Part shown: one piece after another, positions 38,688 to 46,294 of the stretch
Position numbering within the stretch: the first letter of the stretch is position 1
How the letters are laid out: each line of letters begins with the position of its first letter
Assembly (NCBI RefSeq): GCF_014490485.1
Contig: NZ_JACTVA010000020.1
Coordinates: 24,291-88,290 of the forward strand
Direction: 5' to 3'
From: Teichococcus aerophilus
GTDB taxonomy: Bacteria; Pseudomonadota; Alphaproteobacteria; Acetobacterales; Acetobacteraceae
DNA length: 64,000 nt
Translations under genes and position numbers: made by a program
Notes under the pieces: model-generated
The model's database searches: none
What the model was told of the DNA's origin: nothing
Seen by the model: the letters and a program-made list of their open reading frames with translations, nothing else

Positions 38688-38972
38688 GCGGCTGGTTGGG
38701 CACAATTTTGCCCACAGGCCGGTTGGAGCGGGAAAATTATCCACATCGGCTTCCGCCCTTCCCTGTGGCCCGGGCGACACACTGCGACCCATCCACAGGA
38801 ACGAAGGATGAAAATCCTTATTTTCTAATGAGTTAGAGAAAAAATCGTCTCGCTGCGGCTTGGTTTTTCAGGCTTTCGCACCGCAGGAATCGAAGCGTTG
38901 CAGGGCTTTAGGACCTGTCCTTGCAAAGGCCTGCCAATGCCTTCCGCGCGTTATCCCACAGAATTATCCACA
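38688..38972. other. DnaA-box cluster with AT-rich tract, possible replication origin
   Basis: Two perfect TTATCCACA boxes (38737-38745, 38964-38972), weaker matches TTGCCCACA (38708-38716), CCATCCACA (38789-38797) and TTATCCCAC (38951-38959), and an AT-rich tract at about 38810-38846 (TTATTTTCTAATGAGTTAG). The second perfect box lies inside the plsC 3' end. rho, hemH and hemJ are origin-proximal in several alphaproteobacteria, which supports an oriC role, but dnaA, hemE and parAB are not in the window. Confidence 0.5.
38804..38819 (+). terminator. Short hairpin after the ChaC-like gene
   Basis: AAGGAT-GAAA-ATCCTT, a 6-bp stem with a GNRA loop, followed by ATTTTCT. It could be a weak terminator, or part of the AT-rich unwinding tract next to the DnaA boxes. 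Confidence 0.35.
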
Positions 38973-39736
38973 AGCCGGGCATAACCCGGCGGCAGCAGCC
39001 TTTCGCTCTCCGTCTCGATCACATCCTGCATCCGTGCCAGCAGCACGGCACGCGGCAGGCCCTGCGGCAAAGGCGGCAGGATGGCCACCGTCAACGTGCC
39101 CGGGCGCTTGGCGAAGGCGCGCTTGCCCCAGAACATGCCGCTATCGGTCGCCACCGGCACGATCGGCCGGCCGACCGCCGCGCCCAGCGCCACCACGCCG
39201 GGGAGGTACGGCACGCGCTGGCCAGGGGCGGTGCGGGTGCCCTCGGGGAAGATGATGATCTGGGAGCCCTCGGCGGCGGCGGCGCTGGCTTCCCGCACCA
39301 TCCGCTTCAGCGCGCTGGCGCCGCCGGCACGGTCCACCGCCACGGCGCCGTATTTGCGCGCCAGGGTGCCCCACACCGGAATCCGCAGCAGCTCCTGCTT
39401 CAGCACGTAGACGGGGTCCGGCAACAGCGCCAGCCAGACGACGGTATCGAAGGCCGACTGGTGCTTGGCCGCGATCACCGCCGGGCCGGGCGGCAGGTTC
39501 TCCATCCCCGTCACCCGCAGGCGGATGCCGCAGACCACGCGCAGCACCCACAGGATCAGGTACGCCCATCCCTTCACGTAGCGGCGCGCCCAGCGCCGGG
39601 GGAAGGGCAGCAGCAACATGCCGCCCAGCACGCACAGCGCGGTCAGGACGAAGAACAGCGCGTTGAACAGCGCCGAACGCAACAGGGTCAGCAGGCCCGT
39701 CGGTGCAGGGTCCAGGGTAGCGGCGGAAGCGGTCAT
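38951..39736 (-). CDS. plsC: 1-acyl-sn-glycerol-3-phosphate acyltransferase PlsC
   Basis: 261 residues from the ATG at 39736. An N-terminal membrane helix (LFNALFFVLTALCVLGGMLL), HX4D motif KHQSAFD, and IIIFPEGTRTAPGQ. It acylates lysophosphatidate at the inner membrane. The last codons contain a perfect DnaA box. Last gene of ftsE-ftsX-ydcF-plsC, overlapping ydcF by 4 bp. Confidence 0.93.
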   Translation of the reverse strand: MTASAATLDPAPTGLLTLLRSALFNALFFVLTALCVLGGMLLLPFPRRWARRYVKGWAYLILWVLRVVCGIRLRVTGMENLPPGPAVIAAKHQSAFDTVVWLALLPDPVYVLKQELLRIPVWGTLARKYGAVAVDRAGGASALKRMVREASAAAAEGSQIIIFPEGTRTAPGQRVPYLPGVVALGAAVGRPIVPVATDSGMFWGKRAFAKRPGTLTVAILPPLPQGLPRAVLLARMQDVIETESERLLPPGYARLVDNSVG

Positions 39737-40347
39737 CGGGGCGGGGCGTCGGGTTTGAGGGCGGAGAGGCCGAAGAAGGCGCCAATCAACTTGGCATATT
39801 CGCGCAGCAACAGCCCAGGCCGGGGGCCGGTTGCCTGTACCGGGTGCGGAACCAGAATGACGTCCGGCAGGTTGCGGCGCAATTCCAGCAGCGAGCGCGG
39901 CATGTGGTAGGCCGCCGTCACCACGCGCAGGGAGCCGATGTTCTTCTCGCGCGCCCACTCGGCGATTTCCTGGCCGTTGCCGCGCGTGCTGGTGGCGACG
40001 CGCCCCAGCGTGATGGCCGGGGTGGCCACGCCCGGCGTGGTGCTGCCCGGCGGCGGCGCCTGGGTGGAAGCCCCCGGCAGCGCCGCCGGCGGCACGTTGT
40101 TGGTGCGGGCCAGGTCCCCCAGCTCCGCGCTGCGGCCGACGCCGGAGACGATCAGCCAGTCCGCATGGCCCTCCGCCAGCAGGCGCAGGCCGGTCTCCAC
40201 CCGCTCCGGCCCGCCGGTCAGCACGGCGATGCCGTCGGTATGGCGCAGCGGCAGGTCGGGGCGCGCCCGGCTCTGCCCCCAGAACAGCGCGAAGCCCGCG
40301 AGCACCACCAGGACCGGCGCGGCCGGCAGCCACCACAGCCGCTTCAC
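39733..40347 (-). CDS. YdcF-like DUF218 membrane protein
   Basis: 204 residues from a GTG at 40347 overlapping the ftsX stop. N-terminal membrane helix LPAAPVLVVLAGFALFW, then the DUF218 segments IAVLTGGPERVETGLRLLAE, WLIVSGVG, NGQEIAEWA and VVTAAYHMPRSLLELRR. The family (YdcF, SanA, ElyC) is tied to envelope synthesis; the exact substrate is not known. Position between ftsX and plsC supports an envelope role. Confidence 0.87.
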   Translation of the reverse strand: MKRLWWLPAAPVLVVLAGFALFWGQSRARPDLPLRHTDGIAVLTGGPERVETGLRLLAEGHADWLIVSGVGRSAELGDLARTNNVPPAALPGASTQAPPPGSTTPGVATPAITLGRVATSTRGNGQEIAEWAREKNIGSLRVVTAAYHMPRSLLELRRNLPDVILVPHPVQATGPRPGLLLREYAKLIGAFFGLSALKPDAPPR

Positions 40348-41204
40348 GGCAGCCGCCGCAGCCAGTGGCGCACGCTGTACTGCGCCGTGGCCCAACCGAT
40401 GATGCCCGCGAAGGGCGGCAGCAAGGCCAGGTCCAGCCAGGGCAAGGCGGTCCAAGGCATCACCTCGCCCCCCGCGAAGGGCGCCGCCATCGAGGACAGC
40501 GCGGCCAGCGCCGGCACCGCCAGCGCCGCGCCGGCCAGCGCGCCGCCGGCCGCCAGCAAGCCGATGCGGCGGGCGAAGCGCCCGGCGATGTCCCGCTGCG
40601 TCGCGCCCAGGTCGTGGAAGATCTCGATCGCCTCCCGCCGCGCCGCGATGCCGGCGCGGGTGGCCACCGCCACCACCGCGACCGCGACGCCGGCCACCAG
40701 CGCCAGCACCGCCAGCGCCACGCCCTGAACGGAGCTCGCCAGCGCCGCCAGGCGGGAGACCCAGATGCCATGCGCCTCCAGCTCCGCCCCCGGCACCGTC
40801 TCGGACAACCGGTTGGCCAGGGGCGCGGGGTCGATGGCGGCATTCACCAGCCGCAGCTCGATCACGGCGGGCAAGGGCAGCGCCGGCACCTCGCCCAGCC
40901 ACGGGCGCAGCAATTCCTTCATGCGGGCGGCGCTGACGGCCTCGGCGCTCTGCACCTCCGGCATCGCGCGCAGCACGGCCAGGGCCTGGTCCATCTGCAC
41001 CGCCTGCTCCGGCGGCAGCTGCACCGTCACGGCGGCGGCGGCACCGGCCTGCCAGCGGTCCTTCAACGCCTCCGCCCCCCGGCTGCCGGCCAGCGCCAGC
41101 GCCGCCAGCAGCGCCATCGCCGCCACCAGCCCGGGCAGCAACCGGTCCGACAACGCCCGGCGCAGGCCGAGCGGATCACGCGCGTAACGGGCCCGCCTAG
41201 CCAT
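40344..41204 (-). CDS. ftsX: Cell division ABC permease-like FtsX
   Basis: 286 residues from the ATG at 41204, overlapping ftsE by 8 bp. A cytoplasmic N-terminus, TM1 (LLPGLVAAMALLAALALAGS), a periplasmic loop (~50-150), then three helices including VALAVLALVAGVAVAVVAVA. EIFHDLGATQRDIAGRFARR is the typical MacB/FtsX cytoplasmic motif. With FtsE it controls peptidoglycan hydrolases at the septum. Confidence 0.9.
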   Translation of the reverse strand: MARRARYARDPLGLRRALSDRLLPGLVAAMALLAALALAGSRGAEALKDRWQAGAAAAVTVQLPPEQAVQMDQALAVLRAMPEVQSAEAVSAARMKELLRPWLGEVPALPLPAVIELRLVNAAIDPAPLANRLSETVPGAELEAHGIWVSRLAALASSVQGVALAVLALVAGVAVAVVAVATRAGIAARREAIEIFHDLGATQRDIAGRFARRIGLLAAGGALAGAALAVPALAALSSMAAPFAGGEVMPWTALPWLDLALLPPFAGIIGWATAQYSVRHWLRRLP

Positions 41205-41883
41205 GATGCACCACCCTGCCGGCATCCAGCACCAACGAGGGCGCGGGGAAATTGGCCACCAGTTCCTCGGAATGGGTGGCGACGACGACGGTGGTGCCCA
41301 GCCGGTTCATCTCCGTCAGCAGGGCCAGCAGCCGGCGGGCCTGGTGCGAATCGAGGTTGCCGGTCGGCTCGTCCGCCACCAGCAGCTGCGGCCGCGTCAC
41401 CACCGCGCGGGCGATGGCCACGCGCTGCTGCTCGCCACCCGAAAGCTGCTGCGGCAGGGACGCCTCCTTCCCCGCCAGCCCGACCCAGCGGAGGATCTCC
41501 GTCACGTCCGGCCGCGCGCTCGATTCGGAACGGCCGGCGAGTCGCAGCGGCAGCGCCACGTTGTCGAAGGCCGAGAGGTAGGGCAGCAGCCGGAAATCCT
41601 GGAATACCACGCCGATGCGCCGCCGCAGCGCCGGCAGTTCCGCCCGCCGGTCCGCCCGCACGGTGGTGCCCAGCACCTCCAGCGTGCCGCGCGTCGGCAA
41701 TTGTGCCAGATGCATCAGCCGCAACAGCGAGGACTTCCCGGCGCCCGAGGCGCCCAGCAGCCAGGTGAAGCTGCCATCCGGCAGGGTGAAGGTCAGGTCG
41801 GCCAGGGCTTCCGGCCCCTCCTCCACGCCCTGGGGGGCGGTGGGCGAGGGGTAGCGCAGGCCAACGGCGGTGAAGCGCACCAT
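41197..41883 (-). CDS. ftsE: Cell division ATP-binding protein FtsE
   Basis: 228 residues from the ATG at 41883; ATG 41901 is possible. Walker [17 protein letters not shown]-loop [17 protein letters not shown], signature [14 protein letters not shown] and Walker [13 protein letters not shown] are complete. It energises FtsX. Divergent from the zinc-ribbon gene, an arrangement common in alphaproteobacteria. Confidence 0.95.
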   Translation of the reverse strand: MVRFTAVGLRYPSPTAPQGVEEGPEALADLTFTLPDGSFTWLLGASGAGKSSLLRLMHLAQLPTRGTLEVLGTTVRADRRAELPALRRRIGVVFQDFRLLPYLSAFDNVALPLRLAGRSESSARPDVTEILRWVGLAGKEASLPQQLSGGEQQRVAIARAVVTRPQLLVADEPTGNLDSHQARRLLALLTEMNRLGTTVVVATHSEELVANFPAPSLVLDAGRVVHHG

Positions 41884-42013
41884 GGCGCAGGGGAATGCCA
41901 TGATGTGGCCCGCGCCGCCACCCGGAGTCTGGCGACACTCTGTTTCAGCCAGCACCCCGCCGGCCGATTCTCTTCGCTTGCAGGGAATGCAAGCCTTGGC
42001 CATAGCGATGGGC

Positions 42014-42409
42014 ATGCGCCTCGAATGCCCCGCCTGCGCCGCTGCCTATGATGTGCCGGATGCGCTGCTGAAGCCCGGCCAGCCGGTGCGCTGCGTCCGC
42101 TGCCACGCGCTCTGGCAGCCCGACACCGAAACCACGCCGGACCCCGCCCCTCCCCCACCGCCGCCGCAACCCGTGCTGCCGCCCGCGCCCCGCGCCATTA
42201 CGCCAGCACAGCTCCAACCAGGCCGCCCCCCCGCCGTCTCCGCCCCGGCCCGCAGCCCGCGCGCTTCGCTGGCCGCGCCGGTGCTGGCCTGGGCGGCATC
42301 CCTCGCCGTGCTGGTGGGGGCCGGGGCGGCGCTGGTCTATCACCGGGCGGCGGTGATCGAGGCCTGGCCACCGGCAGCCCATCTGTTCCTAGCGCTGGGG
42401 CTGCACTGA
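42014..42409 (+). CDS. MJ0042-type zinc-ribbon membrane protein
   Basis: 131 residues from ATG 42014; ATG 42008 is an alternative. An N-terminal ribbon with LECPACAAAYDVPDAL and VRCVRCHALWQP (two CxxC) is followed by a Pro-rich linker and one membrane helix (LAAPVLAWAASLAVLVGAGA). The family is often found beside ftsE in alphaproteobacteria; function unknown. Repeat A7 starts 11 bp after the stop. Confidence 0.82.
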   Translation: MRLECPACAAAYDVPDALLKPGQPVRCVRCHALWQPDTETTPDPAPPPPPPQPVLPPAPRAITPAQLQPGRPPAVSAPARSPRASLAAPVLAWAASLAVLVGAGAALVYHRAAVIEAWPPAAHLFLALGLH

Positions 42410-42420
42410 GGGCGTGGGAG

Positions 42421-42668
42421 GAAGGCCAGGGAAGGAATTCCCCGGACCCCTTCTTTTACTTTTTCGAGTTTTCGGGGCGTGCCTGTTGAAGGGGTGCACC
42501 TGAAGATACGGCTGGGTGCGCCGGAGGTCCTAGACCCCCAGCGACTGAGGGTTCAGCTCGCGTGGCCTATATTTAAAATCATCAAGCAGCGCCCGCTTCA
42601 GTCCCAAAGCGCTTCGTCAAACTTGTAGAAGGAAAAGAACGGGTCCGGGGAATTCTTTCCCCGGCCTT
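42421..42668 (-). repeat. Family A intergenic repeat A7
   Basis: 248 bp. Ends GAAGGCCAGGGAAGGAATTC and GGGGAATTCTTTCCCCGGCC, reverse core CCGGAGGTCCTAGACCCCCA near 42521 and GACTGAGGGTTCAGCTCGCG. It separates two plus-strand genes. The 217 bp after it, up to the TRAP gene, show no other feature. Confidence 0.92.
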
Positions 42669-42885
42669 GCTTCACGACCCGATCGCACGCTGGACGAGGC
42701 TCGTCCCACCGGGGCAAAACCAATCCAAACGCATTACAATATTCCGCCACTTGAAGCTCCCGCGCACGATCCGAAGCGTATTTCCACCATCTCCGGTATC
42801 ATCGCTTCAGAAAGCTGCTTCCGTGCTGTTCGGGCTTCCCCTAAGACCGAGGCCACACCGCGTCTGATCCGGGAGAGAAACGCTC

Positions 42886-43995
42886 ATGAACCGTCGTGCC
42901 CTGCTCGGCGCCGCCGCCACTGCCGCGCCGGCTGCCCTGGCGATTGCCACGCCCGCCCTGGCGCAGCCCGCGGTGGCCAACAGCACCCCGGACATCCGCT
43001 GGCGCCTGACCAGCAGCTTCCCGCGCAACCTGGATATCCTGTGGGGCGCGCCGGAAGGCATCGCCCGCCGCGTGGCGCAGCTGACGGACAACAAGTTCCA
43101 AATCCGCTGCTTCCCCGCCGGCGAGATCGTCGGCGCCGCCCAGGCGCTGGACGCGGTGCAGGCTGGCACGGTGGAGGCGGCCCACACGGCCCCGTACTAT
43201 TACACCGGCAAGGATTTCTCCTTCGCCTTCTTCACCGCCGTGCCCTTCGGCCTGAACACCCGCATGCAGAATTCCTGGTACCGCCATGGCGGCGGCAAGG
43301 AACTCGCGGCCGAATTGTTCAAGGGCTACAACATCGTCAACTTCCCGGCGGGCGACACCGGCGCCCAGATGGGCGGCTGGTTCCGCAAGGAAGTGAAGTC
43401 GCTGGCCGACATCCAGGGCCTGAAGTTCCGCATCGCCGGCCTGGCGGGCGAGGTCTTCGCCCGCATGGGCGCGGTGCCCACGCAGATTGCCGCCGCCGAC
43501 ATCTACCCGGCGCTGGAGCGTGGCTCGATCGACGCCGTCGAATTCGTCGGCCCGCATGACGACGAGAAGCTTGGCCTCAACCGCGTGGCCCCCTATTACT
43601 ACTTCCCGGGCTTCTGGGAGCCGGGCGCGCGCCTGCACTTCATGGCCAACCAGGCGGCGTTCGATGCCCTGCCCGCCAGCTACAAGGCGGCGCTGGAAGT
43701 GGCCTGCGCCGAGTGCGACCTGGACATGACGGCGCGCTACGACGCCAGCAACCCGTTGGCGCTGCGCCGCCTGGTGGGCGCCGGCACCCAGCTGCGCCCC
43801 TGGCCGCGCGAGGTAATGGCCGCCGCCTGGAAGGCCACCAACGACCTTTATGCCGAGACCAGCGCCAAGAACCCGATGTTCAAGAAGATCTGGGACTCCT
43901 ACGGCAAGTTCCGCGACGACCAGTTCCAGTGGTTCCGCGTCGCCGAGAATTCCTTCGACAATTTCGCCTTCACCGCCGCCCAGACGGTGCGCTGA
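42886..43995 (+). CDS. TRAP transporter substrate-binding protein, TakP/DctP type (orphan)
   Basis: 369 residues. Signal sequence MNRRALLGAAATAAPAALAI. The mature part has HTAPYYYTGKDFSFAFF, RKEVKSLADIQGLKFRIAGL, and IDAVEFVGPHDDEKLGLN, resembling 2-oxoacid-binding TakP. The conserved Arg of LKFRIAG should contact the carboxylate ligand. No TRAP membrane subunits (DctQ/DctM) are adjacent, so it must work with a distant permease. Followed by a strong terminator. Confidence 0.88.
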   Translation: MNRRALLGAAATAAPAALAIATPALAQPAVANSTPDIRWRLTSSFPRNLDILWGAPEGIARRVAQLTDNKFQIRCFPAGEIVGAAQALDAVQAGTVEAAHTAPYYYTGKDFSFAFFTAVPFGLNTRMQNSWYRHGGGKELAAELFKGYNIVNFPAGDTGAQMGGWFRKEVKSLADIQGLKFRIAGLAGEVFARMGAVPTQIAAADIYPALERGSIDAVEFVGPHDDEKLGLNRVAPYYYFPGFWEPGARLHFMANQAAFDALPASYKAALEVACAECDLDMTARYDASNPLALRRLVGAGTQLRPWPREVMAAAWKATNDLYAETSAKNPMFKKIWDSYGKFRDDQFQWFRVAENSFDNFAFTAAQTVR

Positions 43996-44017
43996 GCGAA
44001 TCGGGGCTGCCGGGAAA

Positions 44018-44049
44018 GGCCAGGGAAGCGTGCTTCCCCGGCCTTTTCT
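44018..44049 (+). terminator. Rho-independent terminator after the TRAP gene
   Basis: GGCC-A-GGGAAGC / GCTTCCC-C-GGCC with one A/C mismatch in the stem, then TTTTCT; 22 bp past the stop. A classical intrinsic terminator. Confidence 0.87.
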
Positions 44050-44219
44050 GTCGCCCGGGCCGCGGCGCCAGTGCGTCACTCGCCACTGCCGGAGTGCCGG
44101 CGCAGCCTGCCCAGACCATGCCCGCCGAATCGCCCAGGCGCGTCGGCCGCCCGGAAAGTTACGCCCCCCGCCGCTCCTTCCCACCCGAACTGGCCGGATG
44201 GCGGCGCTTTCAGATGACA

Positions 44220-44253
44220 ATCAGGCCAGCCGGCGCTAACCGGCTGGCCTGAT
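44220..44253. terminator. Strong 14-bp hairpin upstream of uppP
   Basis: ATCAGGCCAGCCGG / CCGGCTGGCCTGAT around a CGCTAA loop, followed by CTCGTTT. It ends 42 bp before the uppP start. It may block read-through or sit in the uppP leader. Confidence 0.6.
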
Positions 44254-44295
44254 CTCGTTTAGCGTCACCCTATTGTTCCCCGACAGGATGCCCGC

Positions 44296-45114
44296 ATGGA
44301 TGCCTTCGCGCTGTTCTCCGCCTTCCTGATGGGTGTGATCGAGGGGCTGACAGAGTTCCTCCCCGTCTCCTCCACCGGGCACCTCATCGTCCTGGGCGAG
44401 GCCATCGGCTTCAAAGGCCCGCCCGGCAAGACCTTCGAGATCACCATTCAGCTCGGCGCCATCCTCGCCGTCATCTGGGTGTTCCGGCAGACCCTGGTGC
44501 GCATCGCCTTCGGCATGTGGAAGCGCGGGTCGCAGGAATACTATGTGGCGCTGAACCTGCTGCTGGCCTTCCTGCCCGCCATGGTGCTGGGTGCCACGCT
44601 GCACGGCTACATCACCACCCTGCTGTTCACGCCCCTGGTGGTCGCCCTGGCGCTGATCGCCGGCGGCATCGCCATCATCATCATCGAGCGGATGCGCCCC
44701 AACCCGCAGATCCACTCCATCCCCGAGATGGGGCCGCTGGCCGCCCTGCTGGTCGGCTTCGGGCAGGCCCTGGCGATGATTCCCGGCACCAGCCGCTCCG
44801 GCGCCACCATCATCTCCGCCCTGCTCGTCGGCGTGGAACGCAAGACGGCCGCCGAATTCAGCTTCCTGCTGGCCATCCCCACCATGCTGGCCGCCACTGC
44901 CTTCAGCCTGCTCAAGGCACGGTCGGAGCTGGATTTTTCCGGCATGGGGCAGATCGGCATCGGCTTCCTCGCCGCCTTCATCGTCTCGCTGCTGGTGGTG
45001 CGCTGGCTGCTGGCGGTCATCAGCCGCATCGGCTTCACCCCCTTCGCCTGGTACCGCATCGCCCTCGGCACCCTTATCCTGGTCTGGCTGGCCCTGCGCA
45101 CGCCGGTGGCGTGA
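44296..45114 (+). CDS. uppP: Undecaprenyl-diphosphatase UppP/BacA
   Basis: 272 residues, a multi-helix inner-membrane protein. Active-site motifs EFLPVSSTGHLIVLGEA and MIPGTSRSGATIISALL are intact. It recycles undecaprenyl diphosphate for peptidoglycan and other surface polymers. Monocistronic between a hairpin and repeat A8. Confidence 0.96.
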   Translation: MDAFALFSAFLMGVIEGLTEFLPVSSTGHLIVLGEAIGFKGPPGKTFEITIQLGAILAVIWVFRQTLVRIAFGMWKRGSQEYYVALNLLLAFLPAMVLGATLHGYITTLLFTPLVVALALIAGGIAIIIIERMRPNPQIHSIPEMGPLAALLVGFGQALAMIPGTSRSGATIISALLVGVERKTAAEFSFLLAIPTMLAATAFSLLKARSELDFSGMGQIGIGFLAAFIVSLLVVRWLLAVISRIGFTPFAWYRIALGTLILVWLALRTPVA

Positions 45115-45145
45115 GGAGTTTGTCCTTCGGCTGGGATGGGAAGAG

Positions 45146-45392
45146 AAAGGCCGGGGAAAGAATTCCCCGGGCCCTATCTTTTTTCTTCGAGTTTAGCGTC
45201 ACGCTTTAGGACCGAGGGCGGACGCTGCTTGATGATTTTAATAGTTGGCCACGCGGGCTGAACCGTCAGTCGCCGGAGGTCTAGGACCTCCGGCGCACCC
45301 AGCCGGTGCTTAGGCCCGCCCCATCAACAGCCACACCCGAAACCTCGAAAAAAGTAAAGATGGGGTCCGGGGAATTCCTTCCCCGGCCTTCC
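45146..45392 (+). repeat. Family A intergenic repeat A8
   Basis: 247 bp. Left GGCCGGGGAAAGAATTCCCC, right GGGGAATTCCTTCCCCGGCC, perfect inverted tips. The core GGCTGAACCGTCAGTCGCC is followed by a perfect palindrome around CCGGAGGTCTAGGACCTCC (45271-45295). It begins 32 bp past the uppP stop. Confidence 0.94.
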
Positions 45393-45489
45393 TCCCTGTC
45401 CTTCCCACCAACGTCACAGCCCTCTTTGGCCCCGCCCCCGGCCTCGCTACGATGGGTTGCACCGATGCGCCCCCAGGACCCGCCCCCGC

Positions 45490-46191
45490 ATGGCTGATGA
45501 ACTCCCTGCCTCGCCGCCAGAAGCACGGGCGCTGGAAACGGCGATCGCGCGGGATATCCATGCCGGCGTGCTGGCCCCGGGTTCCTGGCTGAAGCAGATC
45601 GCGTTGCAGGAACGCTATGGGCGCAGCCGCGGCGACGTGCGCCGGGCGCTGGACAAGCTGGTGGCTCAGCGGCTGGTGCAGCAGGTACGCAATTTCGGCT
45701 ACCGCGTGCGCGGCCTGGAGGATTCCTGGCTGGACGAGTTGCGCCAGGTCCGCCTGATCCTGGAGACCGCCGCCGCCGCGCTGATGTCCGGGCCGGTGGA
45801 CCGCGCGGACCTCGCCCGGCTGCGCGAGCTGGCGGAGACGTTCAGCCAGGCGGTGGCCCATGGCACCATCCTGCAGCAGAACGAGGCCAACCTGGCCTTC
45901 CACAACGGCCTGCTGGAGCTGTGCCCGAACCGGGAACTGGCGCGCATGATCGCGGAGACGCGGATGCGGATGCCGGCCGCGCCCCTGACGCAGTGGAGCC
46001 AGCCGGGATGGATCGAGGAATCCGCCCGCCACCACCACGCCATGGTCGATGCGCTGGAAGCGGGGGACCAGCAGGCCTTCGCCAGCGTGGTGCGCGCCCA
46101 TATCCGCGCGCCGCAACGGCCCCAGCCACTCGCCGCGCCGCCCGCGCGCGAACGCCGGCGTAGCGTCACGGACGCGTCATCGGCCGATTGA
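45490..46191 (+). CDS. GntR-family regulator, FCD subclass
   Basis: 233 residues from the ATG at 45490. Winged-helix ALETAIARDIHAGVLAPGSW, then RYGRSRGDVRRALDKLVAQR and a helical FCD ligand domain with VRLILETAAAALM and the His residues of ARHHHAMVDALEAGD, as in metal-assisted FCD sensors. It probably controls the adjacent transport/hydrolase genes or itself; the ligand may be an organic acid. Binding sites not located. Confidence 0.9.
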   Translation: MADELPASPPEARALETAIARDIHAGVLAPGSWLKQIALQERYGRSRGDVRRALDKLVAQRLVQQVRNFGYRVRGLEDSWLDELRQVRLILETAAAALMSGPVDRADLARLRELAETFSQAVAHGTILQQNEANLAFHNGLLELCPNRELARMIAETRMRMPAAPLTQWSQPGWIEESARHHHAMVDALEAGDQQAFASVVRAHIRAPQRPQPLAAPPARERRRSVTDASSAD

Positions 46192-46294
46192 CTCCGAAAT
46201 TGGTACCAGTTCTTATGACGGCACGCCCGCCCCGCCCCGGGGCCCGATGCCGCCGCTCCATCTTCCTCTCTCCAGACAGGCCAGGACTCTCGCG

